From assembly GCA_958403395.1 (NCBI GenBank), contig CATXXF010000008.1, forward strand, positions 1 through 57,648: a DNA stretch of 57,648 bases. Direction: 5' to 3'. Both the position numbers and the translations under genes were made by a program. How positions within the stretch are numbered: the first letter of the stretch is position 1; every line of letters begins with the position of its first letter. The notes beneath the pieces were generated by a model. The model did no database searches. It saw nothing but the letters and a program-made list of their open reading frames with translations, and had not been told where the DNA came from. Shown piece by piece: positions 7,709 to 17,142 of this stretch. Source of the stretch: an uncultured Collinsella sp. (GTDB lineage: Bacteria > Actinomycetota > Coriobacteriia > Coriobacteriales > Coriobacteriaceae).

Positions 7709-9064
7709 TTAGAGCGTGATGATATCCGAGATATCGAGGGCCCGAGCGTCAGCGGCATCGTGCGTGGCAAGCAACAGCATGCGGCCGTCGAGCAAGTCGA
7801 GCACGACCTCGGCGCATGCGTCGCGCGCAGCGATGTCTAGACCGGTAAAGGGCTCGTCCAGAATCACTGCGCCGCCCGGGCACAGCAGGGCTCGGGCAAT
7901 CTCGACGCGACGACGCTGCCCACCCGAGAGCTCAGCCACGCGTGCATGCACATCGATCCCCGGTACCAGCAGGCGCAACAGGACTGCGGCACTCGAGGCA
8001 TCCACGCGCGCGTCGGCGCACACCAGCACATTATCCAAGGCAGAAGCGTCCTCGACCAGGCGCACATCCTGAAACACCATGGAGCACGGTGCGCACTCCC
8101 CCGCCGCCAGCGCAAGCAACGTCGACTTGCCCACGCCCGAAGCGCCCATCACACAGGTGCGTCCACCGGCGGGCACATGAAGCACCAGCCCGTCGAGCGC
8201 CGGCGCCCAAGGCGCGCGATCGCCCACGGCAAGCGCAAGCTCCGCTGCAGCACCATCGCTCGCAGCCCCTGTACGCCCGCGCAGTCCATGCCCATGCGCC
8301 CGCACGGCAGTTCGCCACGCCACGGGCCCCGAAGCCCGCAGCAACCACACCAGCACGCGCTCGCATGCCCACGATGCCGCCACGACCAGCACGGTCCACG
8401 CCAGCAGGTCAGCCGTCTCGATGAGCAGCTTCGCCTGATAGATGCGCTCGCCCACGGTGCCCGTCGCCATGCCGATGAGCTCCGCCGCCACGCCGGCCTT
8501 CCAGCTCATGCCGATCACGGCACGCGCGCACGAAAGCACAAACGGCAGGACCTCGCGCCAGGTATGGGCGCAAAACAGACGCCAACCCCGCACGCCATGC
8601 AGATGAAACATCTGCTCCAGCGACTAATCAACCTGCGTCAAACCCTCGACCAGCGAAAAATACACGCCCGGCAGCGCCATCAAAAAGACCGCGGCGATGC
8701 TCACGCGCGCCGACCCCAACCAAATGAGCAGCAGGACCACCACGCAGGCAACCGGTGTCGCCTTAACAAACGAAAGCGCAGGCGCCACCAAGCGGGCAAA
8801 CGTCAGCGACCGCACCGAGGCTCCCGCCATCACGACGCCGCACACCGCGGCAAGCGCCAGCCCGCCCAAGATACGCGCACCCGAGCCTGCCAGAATCGCC
8901 CATGTGCCGGCATCGCATACCAGTCGTAGCAACGCCACCACGACAGCGCCCGGCCCCGGCAAAATCAACGGCTGCGCCACGAGACCCGCCACCAGCACCC
9001 ACACGGCAAGCCAAAAGGCGGCAACGGCACCTGCTGCCGCCACCGCCTTCATACGCTCTGCCAT
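7709..9064 (-). pseudogene. ABC transporter permease-ATPase fusion interrupted by in-frame TAG
   Basis: One reading frame runs from ATG 9064 to the stop at 7709, broken only by TAG at 8624-8626. Bases 9064-8627 encode the N-terminal half of an SsuC/TauC-type permease (ILPGPGAVVVALLR, LARLVAPALSFVKATPVACVVVLLLIWLG, ending VYFSLVEGLTQVD). After the stop the frame continues as the permease C-half (SLEQMFHLHGVRGW, then GMSWKAGVAAELIG) and then an SsuB-type ATPase: Walker A GASGVGKST, Q-loop VFQD, signature LSGGQRRRVEIARAL, Walker B VILDEPFTGLD and His-loop ATHD. An ATG at 8611 with GGAG just upstream could restart translation. The stop falls in the cytoplasmic coupling loop (EAA region), so the halves could in theory work as two chains. 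A nonsense mutation, readthrough or a sequencing error are the alternatives. Confidence 0.8.
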
Positions 9065-9088
9065 TTGTCGAGCAAACGCACGCGCGGG

Positions 9089-10153
9089 CTACTCCATGTA
9101 GTAGAAATCGTCAGCCGGGAGCTTGCCGCCCACGGCGCTCGCGTCCGCATCGGCCAGCACCTGCAGGTACCCACCGAGCGCCGCCTTCATATCCCTCCCC
9201 GTCTGGCACACGAGCATGCACCCGGGAATCGCTTTTTCGGCAATCGCGGCGTTATCCACGATACCCGCATCGACCACGGCCTGAGCCCAGTCCGCCGGCA
9301 CCGCGTTCACGTCCTCAACGCTCGCAGCATGGCAGCTCAGGAATTCCGCCACGGCCTCGGGATGCTCCTCGGCAAAGGCCCGACGCACCACGGTCACGCC
9401 CGTCAGCAAACGGGAGCCCGTGTCGCCCGCCAGCTCATCCCACACATCGGTCAGACTCACCGGCGCCGACAGCTTGCCTTCGCTCTTTGCGATGGCAGCG
9501 GTCTTGAACGGCTCGGGCAGCACGCCCACGGCAGACGGATCGGCAAGCAGCACCGAGAGCACCTCGGTAGGCTCGCTCTTAAACTCGAGCGCCACCTGAC
9601 CGGCCAAGCCCGCGCGCTCCAGCAGGTAGTTCATGACGTACTCCGGCGTGGTGCCCTTGCCCGTCATATAGACGGTATGGCCCGCCAGATCGCCAAACGA
9701 GGCCACACTCGCGTTACCCGTCACCACGTTCAGCACGCCCAGCGTGTTGATGTCGATGACCTGCACCGCACCCTCAGTCTTGTTGTAGAGTACGCTCGCC
9801 ACGTTGGCGGGCACCAGGGCGATATCGATATCGTCCTGAATGACCTTGGGCACAATCTCATCGGCGGCAGTATTGATCGCAAAGTCGAACTCATTGTCCG
9901 TCTCGCCATCGGCTGCCCGGTCCATAAACTGCACCAGACCAATCGAGGTCGGCCCCTTGAGCGAGGCGACGCGCACCTCGACCGGCTCTGCAGCAGCACC
10001 GGCGCCGTCCGTGGCAGCCGAGCCCGCGGCGGACCCGGCACCGGCAGCCCCGCCGCCACAGCCCGCGAGTGCAAGCGACAGCGCACCCGCGGCAAGCGCC
10101 GAGGCAAACCCCCGGCGCGACAGCTCAAAATCAAACGCGCGCATCGCTAGCAC
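9089..10153 (-). CDS. ABC transporter substrate-binding lipoprotein (SsuA/NMT1-like)
   Basis: Protein of 354 aa. A twin-arginine-like SRRGFAS precedes a hydrophobic stretch and lipobox LALAGC (Cys about residue 32), followed by a Gly/Ala-rich linker, so it should be a membrane-anchored solute receptor. The body has the two-lobe layout of nitrate/sulfonate/pyrimidine receptors (VRVASLKGPTSIGLVQFMD; DIDIALVPANVASVLYNKT; LAGHTVYMTGKGTTPEYVMNYLL). The ligand is unknown. It feeds the permease-ATPase directly downstream. A GTG start at 10153 overlaps the hydrogenase stop by 7 nt; ATG at 10144 is the alternative. GAGGGG lies 2 or 11 nt away, so the start is undecided. Confidence 0.85.
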   Translation of the reverse strand: MLAMRAFDFELSRRGFASALAAGALSLALAGCGGGAAGAGSAAGSAATDGAGAAAEPVEVRVASLKGPTSIGLVQFMDRAADGETDNEFDFAINTAADEIVPKVIQDDIDIALVPANVASVLYNKTEGAVQVIDINTLGVLNVVTGNASVASFGDLAGHTVYMTGKGTTPEYVMNYLLERAGLAGQVALEFKSEPTEVLSVLLADPSAVGVLPEPFKTAAIAKSEGKLSAPVSLTDVWDELAGDTGSRLLTGVTVVRRAFAEEHPEAVAEFLSCHAASVEDVNAVPADWAQAVVDAGIVDNAAIAEKAIPGCMLVCQTGRDMKAALGGYLQVLADADASAVGGKLPADDFYYME

Positions 10154-11958
10154 GTCCCCTCGTTAGGCATCGTCCATGCGTGATGGTCGGTATGCAGCAG
10201 ATCCTCAGCCAGCGACGAGAGCGGCTCGCCCAAGAACTCGCGGTAGCACGCCTGGACATCGGGATTCTCGTGCGAGAAACGAATGTCCGCAGCGGCATCC
10301 AGGCCCCAGAGCACCTGGCCACGCTCGGCTGCCAGCTCGCAGCCGTCGTGGATGGGCTGACCGCCGCCACCGACGCAGCCGCCCGGGCACGCCATAACCT
10401 CAACGAAGTCATAGCTCACGCGGCCGTCGCGAATCGCGTCGAGCAGACGGGCAGCGTTGCCCAGCCCGTGTGCCACGGCGACGCGCACCTTGGTGCCATC
10501 GATATCGGCCACGGCCTCCTTCCAGCCGTCCAGGCCGCGCACATCGGTAAAGAAGTCGGCGTCGGGGTTCTTGCCCGTCACCAGGTAATAGGCCGAGCGC
10601 ACGGCGGCCTCCATCACGCCGCCCGTGGCGCCAAAGATCACACCCGCACCCGTGCCAAAGCCCAGCGGCGTATCGAGCGGCTCCTCAACTAGCGTATCCA
10701 CGCTCACGTGGCTCGCGCGGACCATGCGCACCATCTCGCGCACCGTCAGCGCAACGTCCACATCGGGCGTGCCGCCCTCGCCCACCATGCTCGGCAGCGC
10801 GCACTCGGCCTTCTTGGCCGTGCACGGCATCACGGACACCACAAACAGGCGCTCGGGCTCCACGCCCAGCACCTTGGCGTAGTAGGTCTTGGCGATGGCG
10901 CCGAACATCTGCTGCGGCGACTTGGACGTGGACAGGCTGTCGACAAACTCGGGGTAACGCGCCTTCACAAAGCGTACCCAGCCCGGGCAGCAGCTCGTGA
11001 ACATGGGCCAGCTGCGGCTGTCGCCCTCGCCCTTGGCGGCCTCGCCCAGGCGCTTGAGCAGCTCGGAGCCCTCTTCCATAATGGTGAGGTCGGCCGAGAA
11101 ATCGGTATCGAACACGTACTCAAAGCCAACGCGGCGCAGCGCGCAAGCCAAGCGCTCAACGGTAGCCTCCTCGCGAGATATGCCGAGCTCCTCGCCCCAG
11201 GCGCTGCGCACGGCCGGCGCAATCTGCACCAGCACGATCTTGTCGGGATCGGCGAGAGCATCGAACACGGTCTCGGTATCGTCGCGCTCGCGCAGTGCGC
11301 CCGTCGGGCAATGCGTTATGCACTGGCCGCACGCGACGCAATCGGTCTTGCCGATCGGCGCGCGCCCGCGGGTACCCACGGCGGTATGCGTGGCGCGGTT
11401 GGTCAGGTCCCAAATCCCTAGCCCCTGCACGCTCTCGCACACCTTGATACAGCGCATGCATTTAATGCACTTGTCGTTTTCGCGGATGATGGGAAAATCG
11501 AAATCCCAGCCCTCGCCCGCCAAATGCCTTTGATACGGCAGATAAAAAATACCCAGGTCGTTGGCGATGGTCTGTAGGTTGCAGTTGCCGCTGCGCACGC
11601 AGCTCGTGCACTGCGAATCGTGCTGGGACAGCAGCAGCTGCACGTTGGTGCGACGGGCCTCGCGAGCCTTGGGGCTGTTGGTGTGGACCACCATGCCGTC
11701 GAGCACGTAGTTGTTGCAGGCGGCAACCAGCTGATCGCAGCCCTCGACTTCGACCACGCACACGCGGCAGCCGCCGATCTCGTTTAGATCGCGCAGGTAG
11801 CACAGGGTGGGAATCTGGATACCGACGGACTTGGCCGCGTCCAGGATCGTGGTGTGCTCGGGTACCACGACCTCGCAATTATCGATAGTGAGCTTGACCA
11901 TATTGAGTGCTCCGCTTTCGGTGTTGTCGCTGACAGTGGGGTTGTTGAGCTCTACCAT
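10147..11958 (-). CDS. [FeFe] hydrogenase, catalytic subunit
   Basis: Protein of 603 aa. From about residue 20 it has a 2Fe-2S ferredoxin domain (CYLRDLNEIGGCRVC), then the His-containing 4Fe-4S segment (HDSQCTSCVRSGNC), two 4Fe-4S clusters (CIKCMRCIKVC; CVACGQCITHC) and the H-cluster domain. All three H-cluster signatures are intact: TSCCPGW (about 319), MPCTAKKAE (about 375) and EVMACPGGCVGGGGQP (about 516). This is the modular layout of group A cytoplasmic hydrogenases, which reduce protons with ferredoxin or NAD(P)H-derived electrons. ATG 11958 overlaps the upstream gene's stop (ATGGTAG), implying coupled translation with the NAD(P) oxidoreductase. H-cluster maturases HydE/F/G are not in the window. 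Confidence 0.95.
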   Translation of the reverse strand: MVELNNPTVSDNTESGALNMVKLTIDNCEVVVPEHTTILDAAKSVGIQIPTLCYLRDLNEIGGCRVCVVEVEGCDQLVAACNNYVLDGMVVHTNSPKAREARRTNVQLLLSQHDSQCTSCVRSGNCNLQTIANDLGIFYLPYQRHLAGEGWDFDFPIIRENDKCIKCMRCIKVCESVQGLGIWDLTNRATHTAVGTRGRAPIGKTDCVACGQCITHCPTGALRERDDTETVFDALADPDKIVLVQIAPAVRSAWGEELGISREEATVERLACALRRVGFEYVFDTDFSADLTIMEEGSELLKRLGEAAKGEGDSRSWPMFTSCCPGWVRFVKARYPEFVDSLSTSKSPQQMFGAIAKTYYAKVLGVEPERLFVVSVMPCTAKKAECALPSMVGEGGTPDVDVALTVREMVRMVRASHVSVDTLVEEPLDTPLGFGTGAGVIFGATGGVMEAAVRSAYYLVTGKNPDADFFTDVRGLDGWKEAVADIDGTKVRVAVAHGLGNAARLLDAIRDGRVSYDFVEVMACPGGCVGGGGQPIHDGCELAAERGQVLWGLDAAADIRFSHENPDVQACYREFLGEPLSSLAEDLLHTDHHAWTMPNEGTC

Positions 11959-13784
11959 TCCAGGCTCCTCCCTCCGCGGAACGCGCCAAAGCCAAAGTGG
12001 TCGCAACGCAGGCAGCGGCTTGCCTCCCGGCGCGCCTCCTCCTCGGTAAGGCCCTGCTCGACCAGATTCCAATCGTGAATACGCTCGCCGGCCTCGCGCT
12101 CACCCAGCTCGCAGCGGCCGCACTCGTGCTTGCCCTTAAACTGCACGGTCGGCAGCTCCACGTCGAGCTTGATCTTGTGGTCGAAGCCCAGGTAGCGGTC
12201 GATATTTGCCGAAGCCACGCGGCCAGCGTTGATGGCACGGATGACGGTGGCGGGACCGGTCTGGCAGTCGCCGCCGCTAAAGAGGCCGTCGAAGTTGGGC
12301 ACGGCACCGTCCGAATCGGTGACCACGCAGCCCCACTTGCAGGCAATGCCAACCTCCTCAAACGGTTTGGAATCGATGTCTTGGCCAATGGCGACGAACA
12401 CACGCTCGCAGGGGATGACGCGCTCGGGCGTGGCGGCGGCACGCGGAGCCGGACGACCGCGACGGGGCTCGCCGATAATCTGCGGCTGCACGCGCAGGCC
12501 GCTCACGCGACCGTCCTCGCCCGTCTCGATGGCGAGCGGGGCCGTCAGCTCCAGCACCTCACAGCCCTCGGCCTGGGCACCGGCAATCTCGGCGTCCTGG
12601 GCCGTCATATCGCAGATGCGACGGCGGTAGACGATGCTTACCTTTTCGGCACCGCAGCGCACGGCGGAGCGTGCCACGTCCATGGCAACGTTGCCGCCGC
12701 CGATGACGCACACGCGCTGGCCGCTCAGGTCGGGCAGCTCGTCATCGCCGATGGCGCGCAGCATCTTGACGGCCGATTCCACGCCGGGCGCCTCTTCACC
12801 CGGAAGGCCGAGCTTCTTGTCACTGTGGGCACCGATGGCCAGGTAGACGGCATCGAACTCGTCGCGCAGACGGGCGAGCTCCTCGCCGCTCACGGAGTGG
12901 TCGAGCTCCACGTCGATGCCGGCGCTCAAGATCCAGTCGATCTCGGCCTGCAGGCGCTCGCGCGGCAGACGATAGCTGGGGATGCCGTAGCGCAGCATGC
13001 CGCCCAAGTGGTGGCGCTGCTCAAAAATGGTCACCTTGTGGCCCATCACGGCCAGGTAGTAGGCACAGGAAAGGCCGGCCGGGCCGCCGCCGATCACGGC
13101 GACGCGCTTACCGGTGTTGTCCACTACATGTGGCTTGTGGTCGTTGAGGTCGCTATGCTCAACGGCAAAACGCTTGAGGGCGAGGATGTTCATGGGGTCG
13201 TCGACCATGCCACGGCGGCAATGCATCTCGCAGGGATGCTCGCACACCAGGCCACAGACGAGCGGTAGCGGGTTGTTCTTGCGGATGACCTTGACGGCGT
13301 CGGCATAACGGCCTGCCTCGACGAGCGAGATGTAACCAGGAATGTCGACGTGCGCCGGGCAGCCCGAGACACACGGGACGCGAGCCTCGCGGTCAAAGCC
13401 GCAGGAGTGCTCGCGGATGTGGTGCTCAAAATCGTCGCGGAAGCCGCGAATGGCCGTGAGTGCCATGGCGCCAGCTTCGTAGCCGATGGCGCAGTCGCTC
13501 GAAAGGTAGATGGTGCGGGCCGTGCGCTCAATCAAGTTGAGCGTGGACTCGTCGGCGCGGCCCTCGAGCACATCGGCGAGCAGGTCGCTCAGCGCGCTTA
13601 GGCCCACGCGGCAGGGCGTGCACTTGCCGCAGCTCTGGGTGGAGCACAGGTTGACGAGCGCCGCCGTAAACTCGACGGGGCACGGGGCGAGCGAACTCAC
13701 CGCCAGACGACGTCCGAGTGCATCGTGCAGGTCGTCCATGACGGCCTGAGCGTGGCTGCGTTCCATTACGTGCAGTCGAGCCAT
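11952..13784 (-). CDS. NuoF-tail / GltD-like FAD-NAD(P) oxidoreductase, hydrogenase partner
   Basis: Protein of 610 aa built from two modules. Residues about 1-120 match the C-terminal 4Fe-4S region of NuoF/HydB (CSTQSCGKCTPCRVG at about 47) without the FMN/NADH-binding part. Residues about 125-540 are a GltD/NfnB-type unit: cysteine-rich N-terminal region (CVSGCPAHVDIPGY, CGLVCEHPCEMHC), FAD motif GGGPAGLSCAYYLA (about 235) and NAD(P) motif GGGNVAMDVARSA (about 367). Further cysteines at the end (CGRCELG, CLRCDHFG) may hold another cluster. It likely passes electrons between NAD(P)H and the hydrogenase, perhaps by flavin bifurcation; that is inference. Start 13784 has GAGGGG 5 nt upstream. 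It is the first gene of the operon. Confidence 0.85.
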   Translation of the reverse strand: MARLHVMERSHAQAVMDDLHDALGRRLAVSSLAPCPVEFTAALVNLCSTQSCGKCTPCRVGLSALSDLLADVLEGRADESTLNLIERTARTIYLSSDCAIGYEAGAMALTAIRGFRDDFEHHIREHSCGFDREARVPCVSGCPAHVDIPGYISLVEAGRYADAVKVIRKNNPLPLVCGLVCEHPCEMHCRRGMVDDPMNILALKRFAVEHSDLNDHKPHVVDNTGKRVAVIGGGPAGLSCAYYLAVMGHKVTIFEQRHHLGGMLRYGIPSYRLPRERLQAEIDWILSAGIDVELDHSVSGEELARLRDEFDAVYLAIGAHSDKKLGLPGEEAPGVESAVKMLRAIGDDELPDLSGQRVCVIGGGNVAMDVARSAVRCGAEKVSIVYRRRICDMTAQDAEIAGAQAEGCEVLELTAPLAIETGEDGRVSGLRVQPQIIGEPRRGRPAPRAAATPERVIPCERVFVAIGQDIDSKPFEEVGIACKWGCVVTDSDGAVPNFDGLFSGGDCQTGPATVIRAINAGRVASANIDRYLGFDHKIKLDVELPTVQFKGKHECGRCELGEREAGERIHDWNLVEQGLTEEEARREASRCLRCDHFGFGAFRGGRSLEW

Positions 13785-13848
13785 AAGATCCCCTCTCACA
13801 TGGCAGCCCGGAGGCGAGGCCGGGCGAAATTGCTACACGCACAACACT

Positions 13849-13960
13849 GACCTAAAAAGTTGTTAGGTCTCCACGCAGTTCGGCAGGCGGTATGAAATGT
13901 CACCATCAGCGGTGAAAATGAACATTATCGCAGATAAATACCATATTTGATAAAACGCGT
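13849..13960 (-). promoter_or_regulatory. Upstream region of the hydrogenase operon
   Basis: Two inverted repeats lie upstream of 13784: GACCTAA (13849-13855) with TTAGGTC (13863-13869), and an AT-rich dyad near 13934-13951 reading, on the minus strand, ATCAAATATGGTATTTATC. The latter resembles an FNR/CRP-type site and is followed by GATAAT, a plausible -10. Redox control would suit the genes but is not shown. Confidence 0.3.
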
Positions 13961-13970
13961 TACCAAACGA

Positions 13971-14008
13971 CAATGCCCCGCCCACGCAATCACGTGGGCG
14001 GGGCATTG
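13971..14008 (-). terminator. Terminator of the alpha-glucoside PTS operon
   Basis: AATGCCCCGCCCACG (13972-13986) pairs perfectly with CGTGGGCGGGGCATT (13993-14007). It lies 33 bp after the GH4 stop on the minus strand. The T tract after it is weak (TGTCGTTTGG). Confidence 0.75.
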
Positions 14009-14040
14009 CTTCAGGCATGCGGCCAGCGACCCTGTTGCTT

Positions 14041-15423
14041 TTACTTAAGCTCGGGCCAGTAACCCTTGTTGGCCTCGATCATGTCGTCGAGAACCTCCTT
14101 GGCGACCTTCATCGACGGCACGGTCTTGTTGAGCGTAAAGGCCTTAAGCGCCTTCTCGTACGAACCCTCGATCGTAGCCTCGACAATGAGCTTCTCGGAG
14201 TTCAGCTGCTGCATCATGAGGCCCTGCTGGAACAGCGGAATGTTGTCGCGGCTGATGACCTCGGGGCCGTTCTTGCCAATGTAGGCAGGCAGCTCGACCA
14301 TAGCGTCGTAGGGCATGTTGGGGATGGCGCCCTTGTTCTCGCAAATGACCAGGAAGCGCTGCTTGGTGTCGTTCTTCAGAGCGATAGCCAGATCGGCAAT
14401 CCAGTCGCCGTGGCTGCCCGCATAGAACGTGCTCTCGTCGATCTCGCCCGTCTTCTCGTAATGGTCGATACCATCAAAGAGGTTCTTCTCACGCGTCTCC
14501 TCAACCTCGTTAGCACGGGTGCGCTCGGGGTTGGAGTGCTCGACGAACTCCTTCTGCTGCAGGTAGTAGTTCAGATACGTGTTGGGCAGGTACTCCGGGA
14601 AGCACTCCATGATCTCGTACTCGCCCTTCCACACATAGTACCAGCTGCCCTTGGTGTGGCGGTTCTGCTCGGGGTGCTCGTCGACGGCCTCCTCGGGCTT
14701 CTTTGCCATGAGCGAGCCCATGCCCTTGAGGTAAGAGTCGGGCAGCAGAATCTCATGCTCCTTGATGTACTCGCGCAGCTGCGGGAGCACCTCCTCGCCC
14801 TTGTGGCGGATCGAGGTGAACCAACCAAAGTGGTTGAGGCCAAAGTAATCGTACTCAACATCCTTCTTGTCGATATCGAGCGCGGCGCAAACCACGTCGA
14901 TGATCGCGATCGGCATGTCGCAGATGTTGATGATACGAGCGTTGGGACGCAGCACGCGGCAGCCCTCGGAGACGATGGCGGCAGGGTTGGAGTAGTTGAG
15001 AATCCAGTAGTCCTTCTTGGCGTACTTCTCAACGTCATCGATCAGCTCGACCATGGGGAAGATGGTGCGCATGCCGTAGGCAAGGCCGCCGCAACCGCAA
15101 GTCTCCTGACCCACGCAGCCGTGACGCAGCGGAATCTTCTCGTCCTGCTCGCGCATGGCGTAGCCGCCCACGCGCATCTGGGCAAACACGAAGCTCGCGT
15201 CGGTAAAAGCCGTCTTTTTGTCGGTGGTCACCGTGAGCTTGATGTCCAGGCCGAGGTCCTCGTGCAAAATCCAGTCCACGAGCACGCCGATCTTGCGCTG
15301 GCGCTCCTCGTTGATGTCGTACAGACGAATCTCGTCAACGTCGAGCTCGTCCTTGCGCAGGGCGATGGACTTGACGATGCCGGGGGTAAAGGTGGATCCG
15401 CCACCACACAGAGTAATGATCAT
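14041..15423 (-). CDS. GH4 6-phospho-alpha-glucosidase
   Basis: Protein of 460 aa. Family GH4 landmarks are the NAD-binding GGGSTFTPGIV at the N terminus, RVGGYAMREQDEKIPLRHG, GQETCGCGGLAYGMR, NYSNPAAIV, CDMP in NICDMPIAI, and NHFGWF. The CDMP motif is typical of alpha-specific enzymes (MalH, GlvA, AglB), whereas beta-specific ones carry CNVP. GH4 enzymes need NAD and a divalent metal and cleave PTS-imported phosphodisaccharides by a redox-elimination mechanism. It closes the operon three bases after the EIIBC gene, so maltose-6-phosphate or another phosphorylated alpha-glucoside is the expected substrate. Start 15423 has AAGGAG 9 nt upstream. Confidence 0.93.
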   Translation of the reverse strand: MIITLCGGGSTFTPGIVKSIALRKDELDVDEIRLYDINEERQRKIGVLVDWILHEDLGLDIKLTVTTDKKTAFTDASFVFAQMRVGGYAMREQDEKIPLRHGCVGQETCGCGGLAYGMRTIFPMVELIDDVEKYAKKDYWILNYSNPAAIVSEGCRVLRPNARIINICDMPIAIIDVVCAALDIDKKDVEYDYFGLNHFGWFTSIRHKGEEVLPQLREYIKEHEILLPDSYLKGMGSLMAKKPEEAVDEHPEQNRHTKGSWYYVWKGEYEIMECFPEYLPNTYLNYYLQQKEFVEHSNPERTRANEVEETREKNLFDGIDHYEKTGEIDESTFYAGSHGDWIADLAIALKNDTKQRFLVICENKGAIPNMPYDAMVELPAYIGKNGPEVISRDNIPLFQQGLMMQQLNSEKLIVEATIEGSYEKALKAFTLNKTVPSMKVAKEVLDDMIEANKGYWPELK

Positions 15424-15426
15424 TGT

Positions 15427-17043
15427 TTACTGCTCCTTCTCAATTGCGTTTTCGACCTTGTCGCGCATCTCGGCGACCTTCATGCCAAAGATGATCTGGA
15501 TATTATTGCCGTTGCGGTTGATGCCGCTGTTGGGCACGTGGTTGATGAGGTCCTCATTGATGAGGTCCGGGTTCTTAACGTTCACGCGGAGACGCGTAAA
15601 GCAGTTCTCGAGCTCCTCGATGTTGTCCTTGCCACCAAGACCTGCGACCAGGTCGGCAATACCTGCATCGACGCCCTCTGCGGGAGCCGCGGCAACAGCG
15701 CCCTGCTTCACCGCGACAGACGCGGCGGCCTCGCCCTCGGCAACGGACTCGGCAAGCTCGGACTCTTCCTCGCGACCAGGCGTGTGGAGGTTGAGCTTCT
15801 TGATAAGGAAGGTGAAGAGGAAGAAGTACAGAGCGGCGTTGACGACTCCAAGCACCAGCATAACCGGCCAGTTGGTCTTATCGACACCGAGGACCAGGTT
15901 GGAAACCACGATGTTGATGATGCCGCCTGCAGTCGAAGCGGGCACGGAGAGGACCTTGAGCAGGACCAGGAAGATGCCGGAAAGAACCGAGTGAACGACA
16001 AAGAGCACGGGAGCGGCAAAGACAAAGAGGAAGTCCATGGGCTCGGTCACGCAGGAGAGCACGGCGGTGATGATCAGCGGGATAATAACGGCCTTGGTCT
16101 TATCCTTGTTCCCCTTGTAAGCGGTGACGATAAAGGCGAGACCGATACCGATGTAGGGCCACAGGTTGTTGAAGGTGTAGCTATTGAAATACGTACTATC
16201 GGAGAAGGGCTGACCCGTCATTGCCATCTCGGCAACACGGATGGGATAGGCGCCGGCAATAACCTGATCACCCAGCGTCAGGGTGCCACCCACATCGGAG
16301 AACTGGAACGGGGTGTAGATGAGGTGGTGCAGACCGGTGGGAACGAGCAGCTTGTTGAGCATGCCGTAGATAAACAGACCGATGTTGCCCGACTCCTTAA
16401 TGATGCCGGCAACGGAGGAGATGGCACCCTGAACCGGAGGCCAAACGATGCAGAAGCCAGCGCCCATGATCCAGGAAATGATGATCATAATCAGGAACGG
16501 GAAGCGGACGCCCGAGAACATCGAAAGGGCAATGGGGAACTGCTTGTTCGAGTACTTGTTGAACACGGCACCGGTGATGCAACCAAGGATGATGCCGCCG
16601 AACACGCCGGTATCGAGCACCTGAATGCCCATAACGGTGGCCTGGCCGGTTCCGGTAAGACCGAGCATGCCGCTCGCATCGGCAAGAGAGCCGGTGGCGT
16701 TGAGCACGATGTTGTTAGCCTGCAGGAACAGGAAGAACGACATCAGGGCAATCAGCGAAGCATGGCCCTTGTTCTTCTTTGCCATGGCGCCGGCGATGCC
16801 CACGCAGAACAGAATCGAGAGGTTGTTGATGATAAACATCAGCGACTGATAGACAACGGCGCCCACAAGCTGGAACGGACCGGAGCCCAGTACGGGGACC
16901 AAAGCGCAGATGGTCTTGTTGGTCAGAATGATGCCCACGATGAGCAGGATGCCGGCAACCGAGAGATACATCATCGGCTGAACGATCGACTTCGCGAACA
17001 CCTCCAACGGCGCTTTGAAATTGAACTTCTTTTTTGCGGTCAT
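15427..17043 (-). CDS. PTS EIIBC transporter, alpha-glucoside (GlvC/MalX type)
   Basis: Protein of 538 aa. Residues about 1-400 form the EIIC membrane domain of the glucose superfamily (many hydrophobic helices; NNLSILFCVGIAGAMAKK; LVPTGLHHLIYTPF; TEPMDFLFVFAAPVLF). A linker rich in Ala and Glu (about 415-455) leads to the EIIB domain with phosphocysteine loop NCFTRLRV (about 490). It imports and phosphorylates the sugar cleaved by the adjacent GH4 enzyme, receiving phosphate from the separate EIIA in the same operon. ATG 17043 has GGGGAG 7 nt upstream; an upstream ATG at 17070 lacks a site. About 100 bp separate it from the antiterminator gene. Confidence 0.93.
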   Translation of the reverse strand: MTAKKKFNFKAPLEVFAKSIVQPMMYLSVAGILLIVGIILTNKTICALVPVLGSGPFQLVGAVVYQSLMFIINNLSILFCVGIAGAMAKKNKGHASLIALMSFFLFLQANNIVLNATGSLADASGMLGLTGTGQATVMGIQVLDTGVFGGIILGCITGAVFNKYSNKQFPIALSMFSGVRFPFLIMIIISWIMGAGFCIVWPPVQGAISSVAGIIKESGNIGLFIYGMLNKLLVPTGLHHLIYTPFQFSDVGGTLTLGDQVIAGAYPIRVAEMAMTGQPFSDSTYFNSYTFNNLWPYIGIGLAFIVTAYKGNKDKTKAVIIPLIITAVLSCVTEPMDFLFVFAAPVLFVVHSVLSGIFLVLLKVLSVPASTAGGIINIVVSNLVLGVDKTNWPVMLVLGVVNAALYFFLFTFLIKKLNLHTPGREEESELAESVAEGEAAASVAVKQGAVAAAPAEGVDAGIADLVAGLGGKDNIEELENCFTRLRVNVKNPDLINEDLINHVPNSGINRNGNNIQIIFGMKVAEMRDKVENAIEKEQ

Positions 17044-17142
17044 AGCGGCACTCCCCTTCCTTTTCCGCAAATTAAGACAGATGTGCCCTGGGCAAGACCG
17101 TAAGCCTTGCCTTATATCAATCGATGTGTGGGCACGTTATGC

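Noticed and set aside
14017..17103. 1028-codon open frame opposite the GH4 and PTS genes
   Set aside because: It runs antisense across two clearly recognised genes, and its translation is low-complexity Val/Leu/His/Asp. This is a codon-bias artefact of GC-rich DNA.
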